Assembly (NCBI RefSeq): GCF_034321785.1
Contig: NZ_JAXLPB010000001.1
Span: 992,001 to 1,056,000 of the forward strand
From: Fulvimarina uroteuthidis
GTDB lineage: Bacteria; Pseudomonadota; Alphaproteobacteria; Rhizobiales; Rhizobiaceae
DNA: 64,000 bases
Direction: 5' to 3'
Shown: piece by piece, positions 49,460-57,758 of the stretch
How the letters are laid out: each line of letters begins with the position of its first letter
Numbering within the stretch: the first letter of the stretch is position 1
Notes under the pieces: model-generated
Database searches by the model: none
What the model saw: the letters and a program-made list of their open reading frames with translations, nothing else
What the model was told of the DNA's origin: nothing
Made by a program: the position numbers and the translations under genes

Positions 49460-50352
49460 TGGCGGGACGCGGCCTGCCGCCGGCCGATTGGCCCCTCGTC
49501 CAGCACAGCCGTTCGGTGTCGGCCGGAGGCATCGACTGGCACGTGCAGATGCTGGGGGATGGCCCGGACATCCTGCTGATCCACGGCACCGGCGCCTCGA
49601 CCCATTCCTACCGCCAGCTCGCGCCGATCCTCGCCAGAACCCACCGCGTCATCATGGCGGACTGTCCCGGCGTCGGCTTTTCCGGCAGGCCCGAACGGCG
49701 TCCGACGCTCGACGAGATGGCCCGCCTTCACGGCGCGCTCCTGAGGCGGCTGGAGGCCAGCCCGAGATTGATCGTCGGCCATTCCGCCGGCGCGGTGATC
49801 GCGGTGCAGATGGCGCTGTCGAACAATGCCCGGCCCGACGCCATCGTCTCGCTCGGCGGCGCGCTCCTGCCGTTTCCGGGTCGGCGCGGCCGCCTGTATC
49901 CGGCGCTCGCCAAACTGCTCTTCCTCAACCCCGTCACGCCGCGACTGTTCGCGTTCCGCGCCCACAGCGAGCGAGCCGTCGACCAGCTCCTGACGGCCAC
50001 CGGCTCGGACCTGTCCAGCGAGGCGAGAGATTATTACGCAAGGCTGTTCCGCGATCCGCGCCACGTGGAGGGCACGCTCGCCATGATGAGCCATTGGGAC
50101 CTCGCCAGCTTCGAGACGCGGCTCGCGCGGCTCGAAACGCCGCTGATCCTGGTACACGGCCTGCGCGACAAGGCGATCGCACCGCAGAATTCACGGACCG
50201 TCCACGAGCGGTTGCCGGGCTCGGCGCTTTTCATGCTGGACGGCCTCGGCCATCTGGCCCACGAGGAAGCGCCCGATGCGATCGCCGGGATCATTCTCGG
50301 TGCCACGGGACGTGCTGCGCCGGCAGTGGCGGCAGCGCCGCCATCCGGCTGA
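49456..50352 (+). CDS. bchO: Mg-chelatase-associated alpha/beta hydrolase BchO
   Basis: A 298-residue alpha/beta hydrolase regularly found after bchID. It contains ILLIHGTGASTHSYRQLAPIL, ADCPGVGFSGRP, the nucleophile region LIVGHSAGAVIAVQMAL, and LILVHGLRDKAIAP, with DGLGHLAHEE giving the C-terminal His. Its reaction in bacteriochlorophyll synthesis is not settled. It overlaps bchD by 4 bp and is convergent with crtC across 76 bp. Confidence 0.93.
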   Translation: MMAGRGLPPADWPLVQHSRSVSAGGIDWHVQMLGDGPDILLIHGTGASTHSYRQLAPILARTHRVIMADCPGVGFSGRPERRPTLDEMARLHGALLRRLEASPRLIVGHSAGAVIAVQMALSNNARPDAIVSLGGALLPFPGRRGRLYPALAKLLFLNPVTPRLFAFRAHSERAVDQLLTATGSDLSSEARDYYARLFRDPRHVEGTLAMMSHWDLASFETRLARLETPLILVHGLRDKAIAPQNSRTVHERLPGSALFMLDGLGHLAHEEAPDAIAGIILGATGRAAPAVAAAPPSG

Positions 50353-50359
50353 GACGGGT

Positions 50360-50397
50360 GCAGGGCAGGCCCCGATCGCCCGCCGGCACGGCCCTGC
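50360..50397 (+). terminator. Possible terminator between bchO and crtC
   Basis: gcagggc (50360-50366) pairs with gccctgc (50391-50397) around a 24-nt, GC-rich loop region. No T tract follows, so it is only a candidate. Confidence 0.3.
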
Positions 50398-50428
50398 GGG
50401 GCGTGGATCGGGAAACAGGACCGCGCGA

Positions 50429-51430
50429 TCAAAAGAACCGGCGCGGCATCCTGTAGGGCAGCATGGTCTGGATCACCGGATTGCGGAACCGGTCGAGATC
50501 GAGACTCTCGTGCATGGCCACGGTCTTCGCGCCGAACAGCACCGTGTCCACGAGGGAGCGGGCGTAGAAGGGCGAATCCTCGAGCGTCTTGCGCACCCCG
50601 GTCTCGAGCGGCGCTTCCGTCCGCGTCGTCCGCTTCATCCGCCAGAAGCTTGTCTTCAGGGTCTTGGCGCTCGGCGGCTCGAAATCGGTCACATCGGCCT
50701 TCGGATCGAACTTGATCGCCAGCGTGAGATTGTCCCCGTCCCGCTCCACCAGATCGTAGAGCACGGCCGTGCCGCCGGGCACGCAGGCGCGGCTCCAGTT
50801 CCAGCTCGAGAACCGGTCCTCCAGCGGCTCGGCACCGGTGTTGAAATCGAGATAGCCGTGCCCGTTCCACGATATTGCCGGATCGTCGAACCTGGCTTCC
50901 ACCCGCGCGCACGGCGCGATCGGCCACCAGCAATGCCTGCCCGCCCGATCGAGCGGCATCGGCCTGTTCTGCAGGGCTTCCGGGTAAAGCTTCACGGTGC
51001 CGCGCACGCGCCTGGGGATCAGCGGAGTGATCTCGTCGATCGATACGGTCAGGCAATCGCCGTCCCATTGCATGGCGCTCGGACCGACCGAAAGCACCGA
51101 GGCGTCCCGCGCAAGGTCCTTCTCGCCGCGCTCGGTCATCGCCCAGCGGCGGGCGCCCGGTCCGTAGAGCGCGACATTGATCGAGACGTGGTTTTCCGGA
51201 CGGCCGCGTCCGGCGATCTTGTAGTAGGGCGAAAAGACGCTGCCCACGAAACCGATGATCGTCAGTCCGAAGACGCCGTCGTCCGAGATCGCGTCGCAAT
51301 ACCACCAGGCATAGCCGCCCGGCCCGACCGTCTGGTCGAAGCGAGGTCCTTCACGATGGCCTCGACCGCCAGGGTTCCCGAAAGCGAAGCCATCGGCACG
51401 CCCGCCCCCGGATGGGCGCTCCCGCCGCAC
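50429..51430 (-). CDS. crtC: Carotenoid 1,2-hydratase (hydroxyneurosporene synthase), start uncertain
   Basis: Adds water across the 1,2 bond of acyclic carotenes in the spheroidene or spirilloxanthin route. The CrtC body is clear: FDQTVGPGGYAWWYCDAISDDGVFGLTIIGFVGSVFSPYY, then ENHVSINVALYG, and near the end PFYARSLVDTVLFG with SLDLDRFRNPVIQTMLPYRMPRR. The body begins inside the 3' end of crtD in another frame. No ATG, GTG or TTG lies just before FDQTV; the nearest upstream is a GTG at 51430 (333 residues, 169-bp overlap with crtD), and an internal GTG at 51247 would remove conserved sequence. The overlap and start are discussed in the findings. Confidence 0.85.
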   Translation of the reverse strand: MRRERPSGGGRADGFAFGNPGGRGHREGPRFDQTVGPGGYAWWYCDAISDDGVFGLTIIGFVGSVFSPYYKIAGRGRPENHVSINVALYGPGARRWAMTERGEKDLARDASVLSVGPSAMQWDGDCLTVSIDEITPLIPRRVRGTVKLYPEALQNRPMPLDRAGRHCWWPIAPCARVEARFDDPAISWNGHGYLDFNTGAEPLEDRFSSWNWSRACVPGGTAVLYDLVERDGDNLTLAIKFDPKADVTDFEPPSAKTLKTSFWRMKRTTRTEAPLETGVRKTLEDSPFYARSLVDTVLFGAKTVAMHESLDLDRFRNPVIQTMLPYRMPRRFF

Positions 51431-52824
51431 AGATAGAGCCCCGGGATCCTCGATCGCGCGTCGGGCCTCCGGAACGACGCCGTCGACCCATGAGAGACCC
51501 GCCCGTAGAGCGCTCCGCCCGTCCCCGGATAAAGAGCCGAGTACTCCGAGGGCGTCGAAAGGCTGATCCCGCCGCCCTTGAAATCGAGCGTCAAGCCCGA
51601 GGCTGCGAGTCTGGAAAAAGCCGCGTTCGTGCATCTCTCGACCTCCGTTTGTTCGAATGGTTGGGTTTCGTCGGACAGGGCCGGCGCGTTGACGATCAGG
51701 AACAGGCGTTCCGGACCGCAAGGGCCGCGAGCGTCGTCGCCGCGATCCTCGGCACAGACATAGACGTTGGGATCGCTCGGCAGGCGGCGCTCCTTGAAGA
51801 TCTCGGTAAATTCGCGCATCGGATCGGGCGCGAAGAACACGGTGTGATGGGCCAGCGGCGGCCCCGAGACCCGCGCCTTGACGGCGATGCCGAGGGCCGA
51901 GAGCGACCGGTCGCGCGGCGCGGTCGGCGCCTCGCACGCGGCCCTCGCCTCGTTTCCCAGATGACCGAGCGCCAGCGCGTCCGCATCGCAGTTGGCAAGG
52001 ACGAGATCGGCGGCGATCGTCTCGCCGCTGCTCAGTAAGACCCCCGCCGCCCGGTCCTGATCGACGAGAATCCGATCGACGGCCGCCTCGTAGCGAAAGA
52101 TCGCGCCGCGGCGCCGTGCCAGTCCCTCAACGGCCTCGGCCAGCCGCGACATGCCGCCCGCGACGCGCCAGACGCCCCGCGCTTCCACGGCCGCGATCAG
52201 CCGCAAGGTGGCGGGGGCCTCGAACGGCGAAGACCCGACATAGGTCATGTAGCGGGCGAAGAGACACTGCAGGCGCGGATCGGAAAACTCGTCCCGCACC
52301 GCCTGCCAGAAGCTCTTCGTCGCGCCGAGCCGGGCGATCCTCATCGCGCCGCCGAAGCCGGCCCGCATGGTCAGGGCGATCGGGCTCCGCGGCTTCTGCG
52401 CGCTCATGAAGATCGGATCGAGCAGGTCCAGCACGCCGTCGGCGCGGGCCATGAAGGCCGAAAACTCGCGCGCCGAGCGCGCGCCCGAGAACGCCTTCAC
52501 CGCCTCGACCGAGTGCGCCCGGTCGGCATGAAGATCGAGCCGCGCGCCGTCGGCGAACACGTGCCGCGCGATCACGTCCGAGCGCGTGATGGTCACGTGA
52601 TCGTCCAGCCGCTCGCCGCAATCGGAGAACAGGGCGTCGAAGACGGCGCGCTTGGTGAAGACGGTGGGCCCGGCGTCGATCTCGTCTCCGGCGACGGCGA
52701 CCCTGCGCATCTTGCCGCCCGGGCGCCGGCCGCGCTCGCAAACCGTCACGTCGAAGCCGCCGGCCGCCAATCGTGCGGCCGCCGTCAGTCCGCCGATACC
52801 AGCTCCGATGACGACGACATTCAT
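51262..52824 (-). CDS. crtD: Carotenoid 3,4-desaturase (methoxyneurosporene dehydrogenase)
   Basis: FAD-dependent CrtI-family desaturase acting at C3-C4 after CrtC. The 520-residue protein starts with the dinucleotide motif VVVIGAGIGGLTAAARLAAGGFDVTVCERG and RPGGKMRRV, and ends with the CrtI/CrtD signature LYLCGGSAHPGAGVPMASLSGTLAVEAIVKDL. The family normally ends close to that point; here about 25 more residues follow (TRRSGRAAMPGG...), read through the start of crtC. The ATG at 52824 has gagga upstream. A PpsR-type operator lies 30 bp before it. Confidence 0.94.
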   Translation of the reverse strand: MNVVVIGAGIGGLTAAARLAAGGFDVTVCERGRRPGGKMRRVAVAGDEIDAGPTVFTKRAVFDALFSDCGERLDDHVTITRSDVIARHVFADGARLDLHADRAHSVEAVKAFSGARSAREFSAFMARADGVLDLLDPIFMSAQKPRSPIALTMRAGFGGAMRIARLGATKSFWQAVRDEFSDPRLQCLFARYMTYVGSSPFEAPATLRLIAAVEARGVWRVAGGMSRLAEAVEGLARRRGAIFRYEAAVDRILVDQDRAAGVLLSSGETIAADLVLANCDADALALGHLGNEARAACEAPTAPRDRSLSALGIAVKARVSGPPLAHHTVFFAPDPMREFTEIFKERRLPSDPNVYVCAEDRGDDARGPCGPERLFLIVNAPALSDETQPFEQTEVERCTNAAFSRLAASGLTLDFKGGGISLSTPSEYSALYPGTGGALYGRVSHGSTASFRRPDARSRIPGLYLCGGSAHPGAGVPMASLSGTLAVEAIVKDLASTRRSGRAAMPGGIATRSRTTASSD

Positions 52825-52853
52825 GGACGATCCTCGATCAGCCTGGACACAAG

Positions 52854-52871
52854 TGTCAACTTTATTTGACA
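52854..52871. promoter_or_regulatory. PpsR/CrtJ operator between crtD and crtF
   Basis: TGTCAACTTTATTTGACA is an exact TGT-N12-ACA palindrome. Each arm also gives a TTGACA -35 hexamer, one pointing to crtD and one to crtF, so a repressor bound here would block both promoters. No good -10 could be picked. Confidence 0.85.
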
Positions 52872-52985
52872 CACGCGCCCGTCCCATGTCCATTCGCAGG
52901 GCGCAGCAACGCGTCGATTTGTCGGGACATCGGGTCCTCGCAAGACGCCCTTCCCCCGCACGAGGCCCCTGCCGGAGACCGATCC

Positions 52986-54119
52986 TTGCCAGAGAAACAC
53001 CAATCCTTCGCCCTGCAGTGGCGCGCGGTGCGCAATCGCATTCTGCGGAACCCGCTATTCTACAGGCTTGCCATGGGCTCGACGATCGGACGCTTTTTCG
53101 CGCGGCGATCGGCCCGGAAACTGTTCGATCTCACCGCCGGCTTCATCTACTCACAGGTGCTGGCCGGCGGCGTGCGATCGGGGCTGTTCGAGCATCTGGC
53201 CGGCGGGCCGATGAGCGTCGCCGAGGTCGCCGCCGCGATCGATCTGCCGGATGACGCGACGCGCCGGCTGCTCGCCGCCTCCACCTCCCTCGGCCTTCTC
53301 GACAAACTGCCCGACGCCCGGTTCATGCTGGGCGCCCAGGGCGCCGCCCTGCTTGCCAATCCCGGCGTCGCGGCAATGGTCCTGCATCATGACGCGCTCT
53401 ACCAGGACCTTGCGGACCCCTTGAAAGCATTGCGGAAACGCGGCGGCGGGGAACTCGCCAAGCTGTGGGACTACGCCAGCGACGATGGGAAGCCAGCGGC
53501 CGGCGACGCGACCCCCGAAACCGAACGCTATACGCGACTGATGGCCGCGAGCCAGGATCTCGTGGCGAGTGAAACCTTGCGCGTCTTCGACGTGTCGCCC
53601 TACCGCCGCATCCTCGATATCGGCGGGGGGAGCGGCCGCTTCCTCACCCATGTCGCCGCCCGCAACGGCCACGCCGAACTCCATCTGCTCGATCGCCCGT
53701 CGGTCGCTACCTTGGCGCGCGAAACCCTTGCCGGCCGGGACGACGCCTCGCGCTTCATTGTCCATGGCGGCGACTTCCTGACGAGCGAATTTCCTGTTGG
53801 CTGCGACCTGATAACGCTCGTGCGCATCCTTCACGACCATGACGACGATGTCGTCGAGGCCCTGCTGCGCAAGGTCCACGCGGCGCTTAGGCCGGTGCGC
53901 GGCAGGCTCCTCGTCACCGAGCCGATGGCCGACGAACGGGCCCGATCACGCATCGGTGACGCCTACTTCAACATCTACCTGCACGCGATGGGCTCGGGAC
54001 GTCCGCGAACACCCACCGAACTCGTTGAATTGCTTCACGCTATCGGCTTTCGCCGCGTGCGCCGACTGCCCACCGGAATGCCGATCGCGACCTCGGCGCT
54101 CTGTGCGGACGCACACTAG
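52986..54119 (+). CDS. crtF: Hydroxyneurosporene O-methyltransferase
   Basis: SAM-dependent methyltransferase that makes the 1-methoxy group of spheroidene or spirilloxanthin. The 377-residue protein has an N-terminal dimerisation helix region (LFDLTAGFIYSQVLAGGVRSGLFEHLAGGPMSVAEVAAAI) and the Rossmann part with RRILDIGGGSGRFLTHVA, ELHLLDRPSV and LVRILHDHDDD, the usual plant-COMT-like motifs. The TTG at 52986 is chosen because ggag lies about 10 nt upstream and the family starts here; the frame is open to 52866. crtE, often next to crtF in purple bacteria, is not present. Confidence 0.94.
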   Translation: MPEKHQSFALQWRAVRNRILRNPLFYRLAMGSTIGRFFARRSARKLFDLTAGFIYSQVLAGGVRSGLFEHLAGGPMSVAEVAAAIDLPDDATRRLLAASTSLGLLDKLPDARFMLGAQGAALLANPGVAAMVLHHDALYQDLADPLKALRKRGGGELAKLWDYASDDGKPAAGDATPETERYTRLMAASQDLVASETLRVFDVSPYRRILDIGGGSGRFLTHVAARNGHAELHLLDRPSVATLARETLAGRDDASRFIVHGGDFLTSEFPVGCDLITLVRILHDHDDDVVEALLRKVHAALRPVRGRLLVTEPMADERARSRIGDAYFNIYLHAMGSGRPRTPTELVELLHAIGFRRVRRLPTGMPIATSALCADAH

Positions 54120-54152
54120 AGACGAACGCTCCAGCCAATTGACATTTCTTTG

Positions 54153-54170
54153 TGTCCAGTTACCTTGACA
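54153..54170 (+). promoter_or_regulatory. PpsR/CrtJ operator at the bchC promoter
   Basis: TGTCCAGTTACCTTGACA is an exact TGT-N12-ACA site, 23 bp before the bchC ATG. A TTGACA at 54139-54144 with a 16-nt spacer to taccTT would place the -10 inside the operator, as known for bchC of Rhodobacter. Confidence 0.8.
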
Positions 54171-54193
54171 CAAACCCAAGGAGTCCCCACCGG

Positions 54194-55135
54194 ATGCCCC
54201 GCACCGACGCCATCATGATCGAACAGCCCCACCGCATCGCATTCCATGCGACCGGGCTGAAATCGGTCGAGGCGGGCGAAGCCCTGGTCGAAATCGAGGC
54301 ATCGGGCATTTCCACCGGAACCGAACGCCTGCTCTTCACCGGCGAGATGCCGCCCTTTCCCGGCATGGGCTATCCGCTGGTGCCGGGCTACGAGGCGGTC
54401 GGACGGGTCGTCTCCTGCGAAGCCGAAAACGGGCCGCCGATCGGCGGCCGCGTCTTCGTTCCCGGCTCCCACGGCTTTACCGAGGCACACGGCCTCTTCG
54501 GGGCCCAGGCCCGCCATCTCGTCGTCAAGGCCGACAGGCTGGTCGCATTGCCCGATGCGCTTGCCGGCGCGCAAGGCACGCTCCTCGCTCTCGCCGCGAC
54601 CGCCCACCACGCGGTGGCGACGAGTGCGGCGCTGCCCGACCTGATCGTCGGCCACGGCGTTCTCGGCAGGCTTTGCGCACGGATCGCCACCCTCATGGGC
54701 GGCACGCCCACGGTCTGGGAGATCGCCGCCGATCGCCGCGCCGGTGCGGCCGGTTACGCCTGCATCGACCCGCAAGCCGACGCGCGCCGCGACTATGCGT
54801 CAATCCTCGACGTGAGCGGCGCCTCGGACATTCTCGACACGCTGATTTCAAGGTCGGCCCGCGGCGGCGAGATCGTTCTCGCCGGCTTCTACAAGGCGGC
54901 GCTCTCCTTCGCGTTCCCGCCCGCCTTCATGCGCGAGACGCGCATCCGCATCGCGGCCGAATGGGCCGGAAGCGACATGGGCGCCGTCACCGCGATGATC
55001 GCCGACGGCCGGCTGTCGCTCGGCGGCCTCCTGACCCACACCGCAAGGCCGCAGGACGCGGCCTCGGCCTATCGCACGGCGTTCGAAGACGCCGATTGCC
55101 TGAAAATGATGATTGAATGGGACGCAAACTCATGA
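54194..55135 (+). CDS. bchC: 3-hydroxyethyl bacteriochlorophyllide a dehydrogenase
   Basis: Oxidises the C3 hydroxyethyl group to acetyl in bacteriochlorophyll a synthesis. The 313-residue protein is of the zinc-alcohol dehydrogenase (MDR) class in BchC form: EIEASGISTGTERLLFTGEMPPFPGMGYPLVPGYEAVGRVV, FVPGSHGF, and the nucleotide part LIVGHGVLGRLCARIA. The ATG at 54194 follows aaggag. Its stop overlaps the bchX ATG (ATGA), so it starts the bchCXYZ translational chain. Confidence 0.95.
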   Translation: MPRTDAIMIEQPHRIAFHATGLKSVEAGEALVEIEASGISTGTERLLFTGEMPPFPGMGYPLVPGYEAVGRVVSCEAENGPPIGGRVFVPGSHGFTEAHGLFGAQARHLVVKADRLVALPDALAGAQGTLLALAATAHHAVATSAALPDLIVGHGVLGRLCARIATLMGGTPTVWEIAADRRAGAAGYACIDPQADARRDYASILDVSGASDILDTLISRSARGGEIVLAGFYKAALSFAFPPAFMRETRIRIAAEWAGSDMGAVTAMIADGRLSLGGLLTHTARPQDAASAYRTAFEDADCLKMMIEWDANS

Positions 55136-56148
55136 GTGCACTCAGAGAAACTCCCTCGGGCACCAGCCAGACCGAGATGCATTCCGCGCTGCGGCAGGAA
55201 GCTCACGAGGCGGTCGACGCGCCCGCCACCGGGCCGGTCACCAAGGAAACCCAGATCATCGCGATCTACGGCAAGGGCGGCATCGGCAAGTCCTTCACCC
55301 TCGCCAACCTGTCCTACATGCTGGCCCAGCAGGGCAAGCGCGTTCTCCTCATCGGCTGCGATCCGAAGTCGGACACCACCTCGCTGCTGTTCGGCGGCAA
55401 GGCCTGCCCCACCATCATCGAGACCTCGTCCAGGAAGAAGGCCGCCGGCGAGGAGGTCGAGATCTCCGATGTCTGCTTCAAGCGCGACGGCGTCTTCGCC
55501 ATGGAACTCGGCGGCCCCGAAGTCGGCAGGGGCTGCGGCGGCCGCGGCATCATTCACGGCTTCGAACTCCTCGAAAAGCTCGGCTTCCACGAATGGGGCT
55601 TCGACTACGTCCTCCTCGACTTCCTGGGCGACGTGGTGTGCGGCGGCTTCGGCCTGCCGATCGCCCGCGACATGTGCCAGAAGGTCATCGTCGTCGGCTC
55701 GAACGATCTCCAGTCCCTCTACGTCGCGAACAATGTGTGCTCGGCGGTGGAATATTTCCGCAAGCTCGGCGGCAATGTCGGCGTCGCCGGCATGGTCGTG
55801 AACAAGGATGACGGCACCGGCGAAGCGGCCGCATTCGCCAAGTCCGTCGGCATTCCGATCCTCGCGGCGATCCCCGCCGACGAGGACATCCGCAAGAAGA
55901 GCGCGAACTACCAGATCGTCGGCATTCCCGGCGGCCGCTGGGCCTCGCTCTTCGAGGAGCTCGCCGTGGGCCTCGACGAGGCGCCGCCCCTGCGTCCCAC
56001 CCCGCTCGACCAGGACGGCCTGCTCGCCCTCTTCTCCAGCCACGACACCGGCAGGGACTATGTTCTGAAACCGGCCTCCCAGGAAGACATGCGCGGCAAG
56101 CCGGTCGCGCCCAAGCCGTCCCTCGAAGTCGTCTACGACAACGCATGA
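55132..56148 (+). CDS. bchX: Chlorophyllide a reductase iron protein BchX
   Basis: Nitrogenase-like ATP-binding electron donor for chlorophyllide a reductase, which reduces ring B and makes the bacteriochlorin. The 338-residue protein has Walker A YGKGGIGKS (residues 46-54), IGCDPKSDTTSLLFGG, and the 4Fe-4S ligand regions GRGCGGRGI and DVVCGGFGLPI. The 30-residue N-terminal tail before the P-loop domain is normal for BchX. It overlaps both bchC and bchY by 4 bp. Confidence 0.97.
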   Translation: MSALRETPSGTSQTEMHSALRQEAHEAVDAPATGPVTKETQIIAIYGKGGIGKSFTLANLSYMLAQQGKRVLLIGCDPKSDTTSLLFGGKACPTIIETSSRKKAAGEEVEISDVCFKRDGVFAMELGGPEVGRGCGGRGIIHGFELLEKLGFHEWGFDYVLLDFLGDVVCGGFGLPIARDMCQKVIVVGSNDLQSLYVANNVCSAVEYFRKLGGNVGVAGMVVNKDDGTGEAAAFAKSVGIPILAAIPADEDIRKKSANYQIVGIPGGRWASLFEELAVGLDEAPPLRPTPLDQDGLLALFSSHDTGRDYVLKPASQEDMRGKPVAPKPSLEVVYDNA

Positions 56149-57758
56149 GGCCGAGCGCAATGAATTTCGACCCCCAAGACGGCAACCGAGACGACAGCGC
56201 CGATACGAGCGAAGGCTCCGCCGCGACGATCGCCCGGACGGACGCCCGCCAGGCACGCGACGGTGATGCCGGCTGTCACGGCGGCAAGGCCGAGATGCTG
56301 GCGGCGGCGCGCAAGGCCGGCCAGAGCGAAGCGCTCGACCAATATGCCAAGGACTATCCGCTCGGTCCCCACGAACAGCCCCAGTCCATGTGCCCGGCCT
56401 TCGGCTCGCTTCGCGTCGGCCTTCGCATGCGCCGCACGGCGACCGTCCTGTCCGGCTCGGCCTGCTGCGTCTACGGGCTCACCTTCACGTCGCATTTCTA
56501 CGGCGCGCGACGCACCGTCGGCTACGTGCCGTTCAATTCCGAATCGCTCGTCACCGGAAAGCTGTTCGAGGACATTCGCGACGCGGTCCACGATCTGGCC
56601 GATCCCCTGCTCTACGACGCGATCGTGGTGACGAACCTTTGCGTGCCTTCGGCCTCCGGCGTTCCGCTTCGCCTCCTGCCCCAGACCATCAACGGGGTTC
56701 GCATCATCGGCATCGACGTGCCGGGCTTCGGCGTTCCCACCCATGCGGAAGCCAAGGACATCCTGGCCGGTGCGATGCTGAAGCGCGCCCGCGAGGAAGC
56801 CGAAGCCGGTCCCGTATCGCGCCCCAGCCGGGCGGCGAGCGACCGTCCGGAGATCGCCCTCATCGGGGAGATGTTCCCGGCCGACCCGATGATCATCGGC
56901 CAGCTTCTCGAGCCGATGGGCCTTGCCGCAGGGCCGGTCGTTCCGACCCGCGAATGGCGCGAGCTCTACGGCGCGCTCGATTGCGCGGCGGTCGCCGCCA
57001 TCCATCCCTTCTATACGGCGAGCATTCGCGAGTTCGAGACGGCCGGCCGGCCGGTGGTGGGCTCGGCCCCCGTCGGCGTCGACGGCACCGCCGGCTGGCT
57101 CGCGCGGATCGGCGAGGCTGCCGGCGTCTCTGCGGACAGGGTCGCGGCCGCCCAGAACGCCATCCTCCCCGCGATCCGCGGCGCGCTCGCAGGCTCGCCC
57201 ATCACGGGACGCATCACGCTTTCGGGCTATGAAGGCTCCGAACTTCTCGTCGCACGGCTTCTCGTCGAAAGCGGCGCGGACGTGCGCTATGTCGGCACCG
57301 CCTGCCCGAGGACGAAATGGTCCGATCACGACCGCGAATGGCTGGAGGAAAGGGGCGTCCACGTCAACTTCCGCGCCTCGCTCGAAAACGATCTCGCAGC
57401 CTTCGAGGCGTTCGAGCCGGATCTTGCCATCGGCACCACGCCGGTCGTCCAGAAGGCCAAGGAAAGCGGCACGCCGTCGCTCTACTTCACCAATCTGATT
57501 TCCGCCCGTCCCCTGATGGGACCGGCGGGCGCGGGCTCTCTCGCCGAAGTCATCAACGGCGCGATCGCGTCCAAGCCGCGCTTCGACACGATGAAGGCGT
57601 TCTTCGCGGGGGTCGGCACCGGCGACAATGCCGGCGTGTGGCCGACGGCGCCCGAAAAGCGCAAGGCCGTGTCGCGCCGCGACGACGTGCCGATCCGGGC
57701 CAAGTCGAAGTTCGACGCCGTCGAAGGCAGCGTCGCCGCGTCAGAGGGGGCTCACTAG
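56145..57758 (+). CDS. bchY: Chlorophyllide a reductase subunit BchY
   Basis: Alpha-type (NifD-like) subunit of chlorophyllide a reductase, 537 residues. Cysteine-bearing segments MCPAFGSLRVGLRMRRTATVLSGSACCVYGLTF and VVTNLCVPSASGVPLRLLP supply the BchY part of the 4Fe-4S cluster shared with BchZ. The N-terminal 60 residues are acidic and variable. Starts 4 bp inside bchX and is followed without a gap by bchZ. Confidence 0.97.
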   Translation: MRPSAMNFDPQDGNRDDSADTSEGSAATIARTDARQARDGDAGCHGGKAEMLAAARKAGQSEALDQYAKDYPLGPHEQPQSMCPAFGSLRVGLRMRRTATVLSGSACCVYGLTFTSHFYGARRTVGYVPFNSESLVTGKLFEDIRDAVHDLADPLLYDAIVVTNLCVPSASGVPLRLLPQTINGVRIIGIDVPGFGVPTHAEAKDILAGAMLKRAREEAEAGPVSRPSRAASDRPEIALIGEMFPADPMIIGQLLEPMGLAAGPVVPTREWRELYGALDCAAVAAIHPFYTASIREFETAGRPVVGSAPVGVDGTAGWLARIGEAAGVSADRVAAAQNAILPAIRGALAGSPITGRITLSGYEGSELLVARLLVESGADVRYVGTACPRTKWSDHDREWLEERGVHVNFRASLENDLAAFEAFEPDLAIGTTPVVQKAKESGTPSLYFTNLISARPLMGPAGAGSLAEVINGAIASKPRFDTMKAFFAGVGTGDNAGVWPTAPEKRKAVSRRDDVPIRAKSKFDAVEGSVAASEGAH

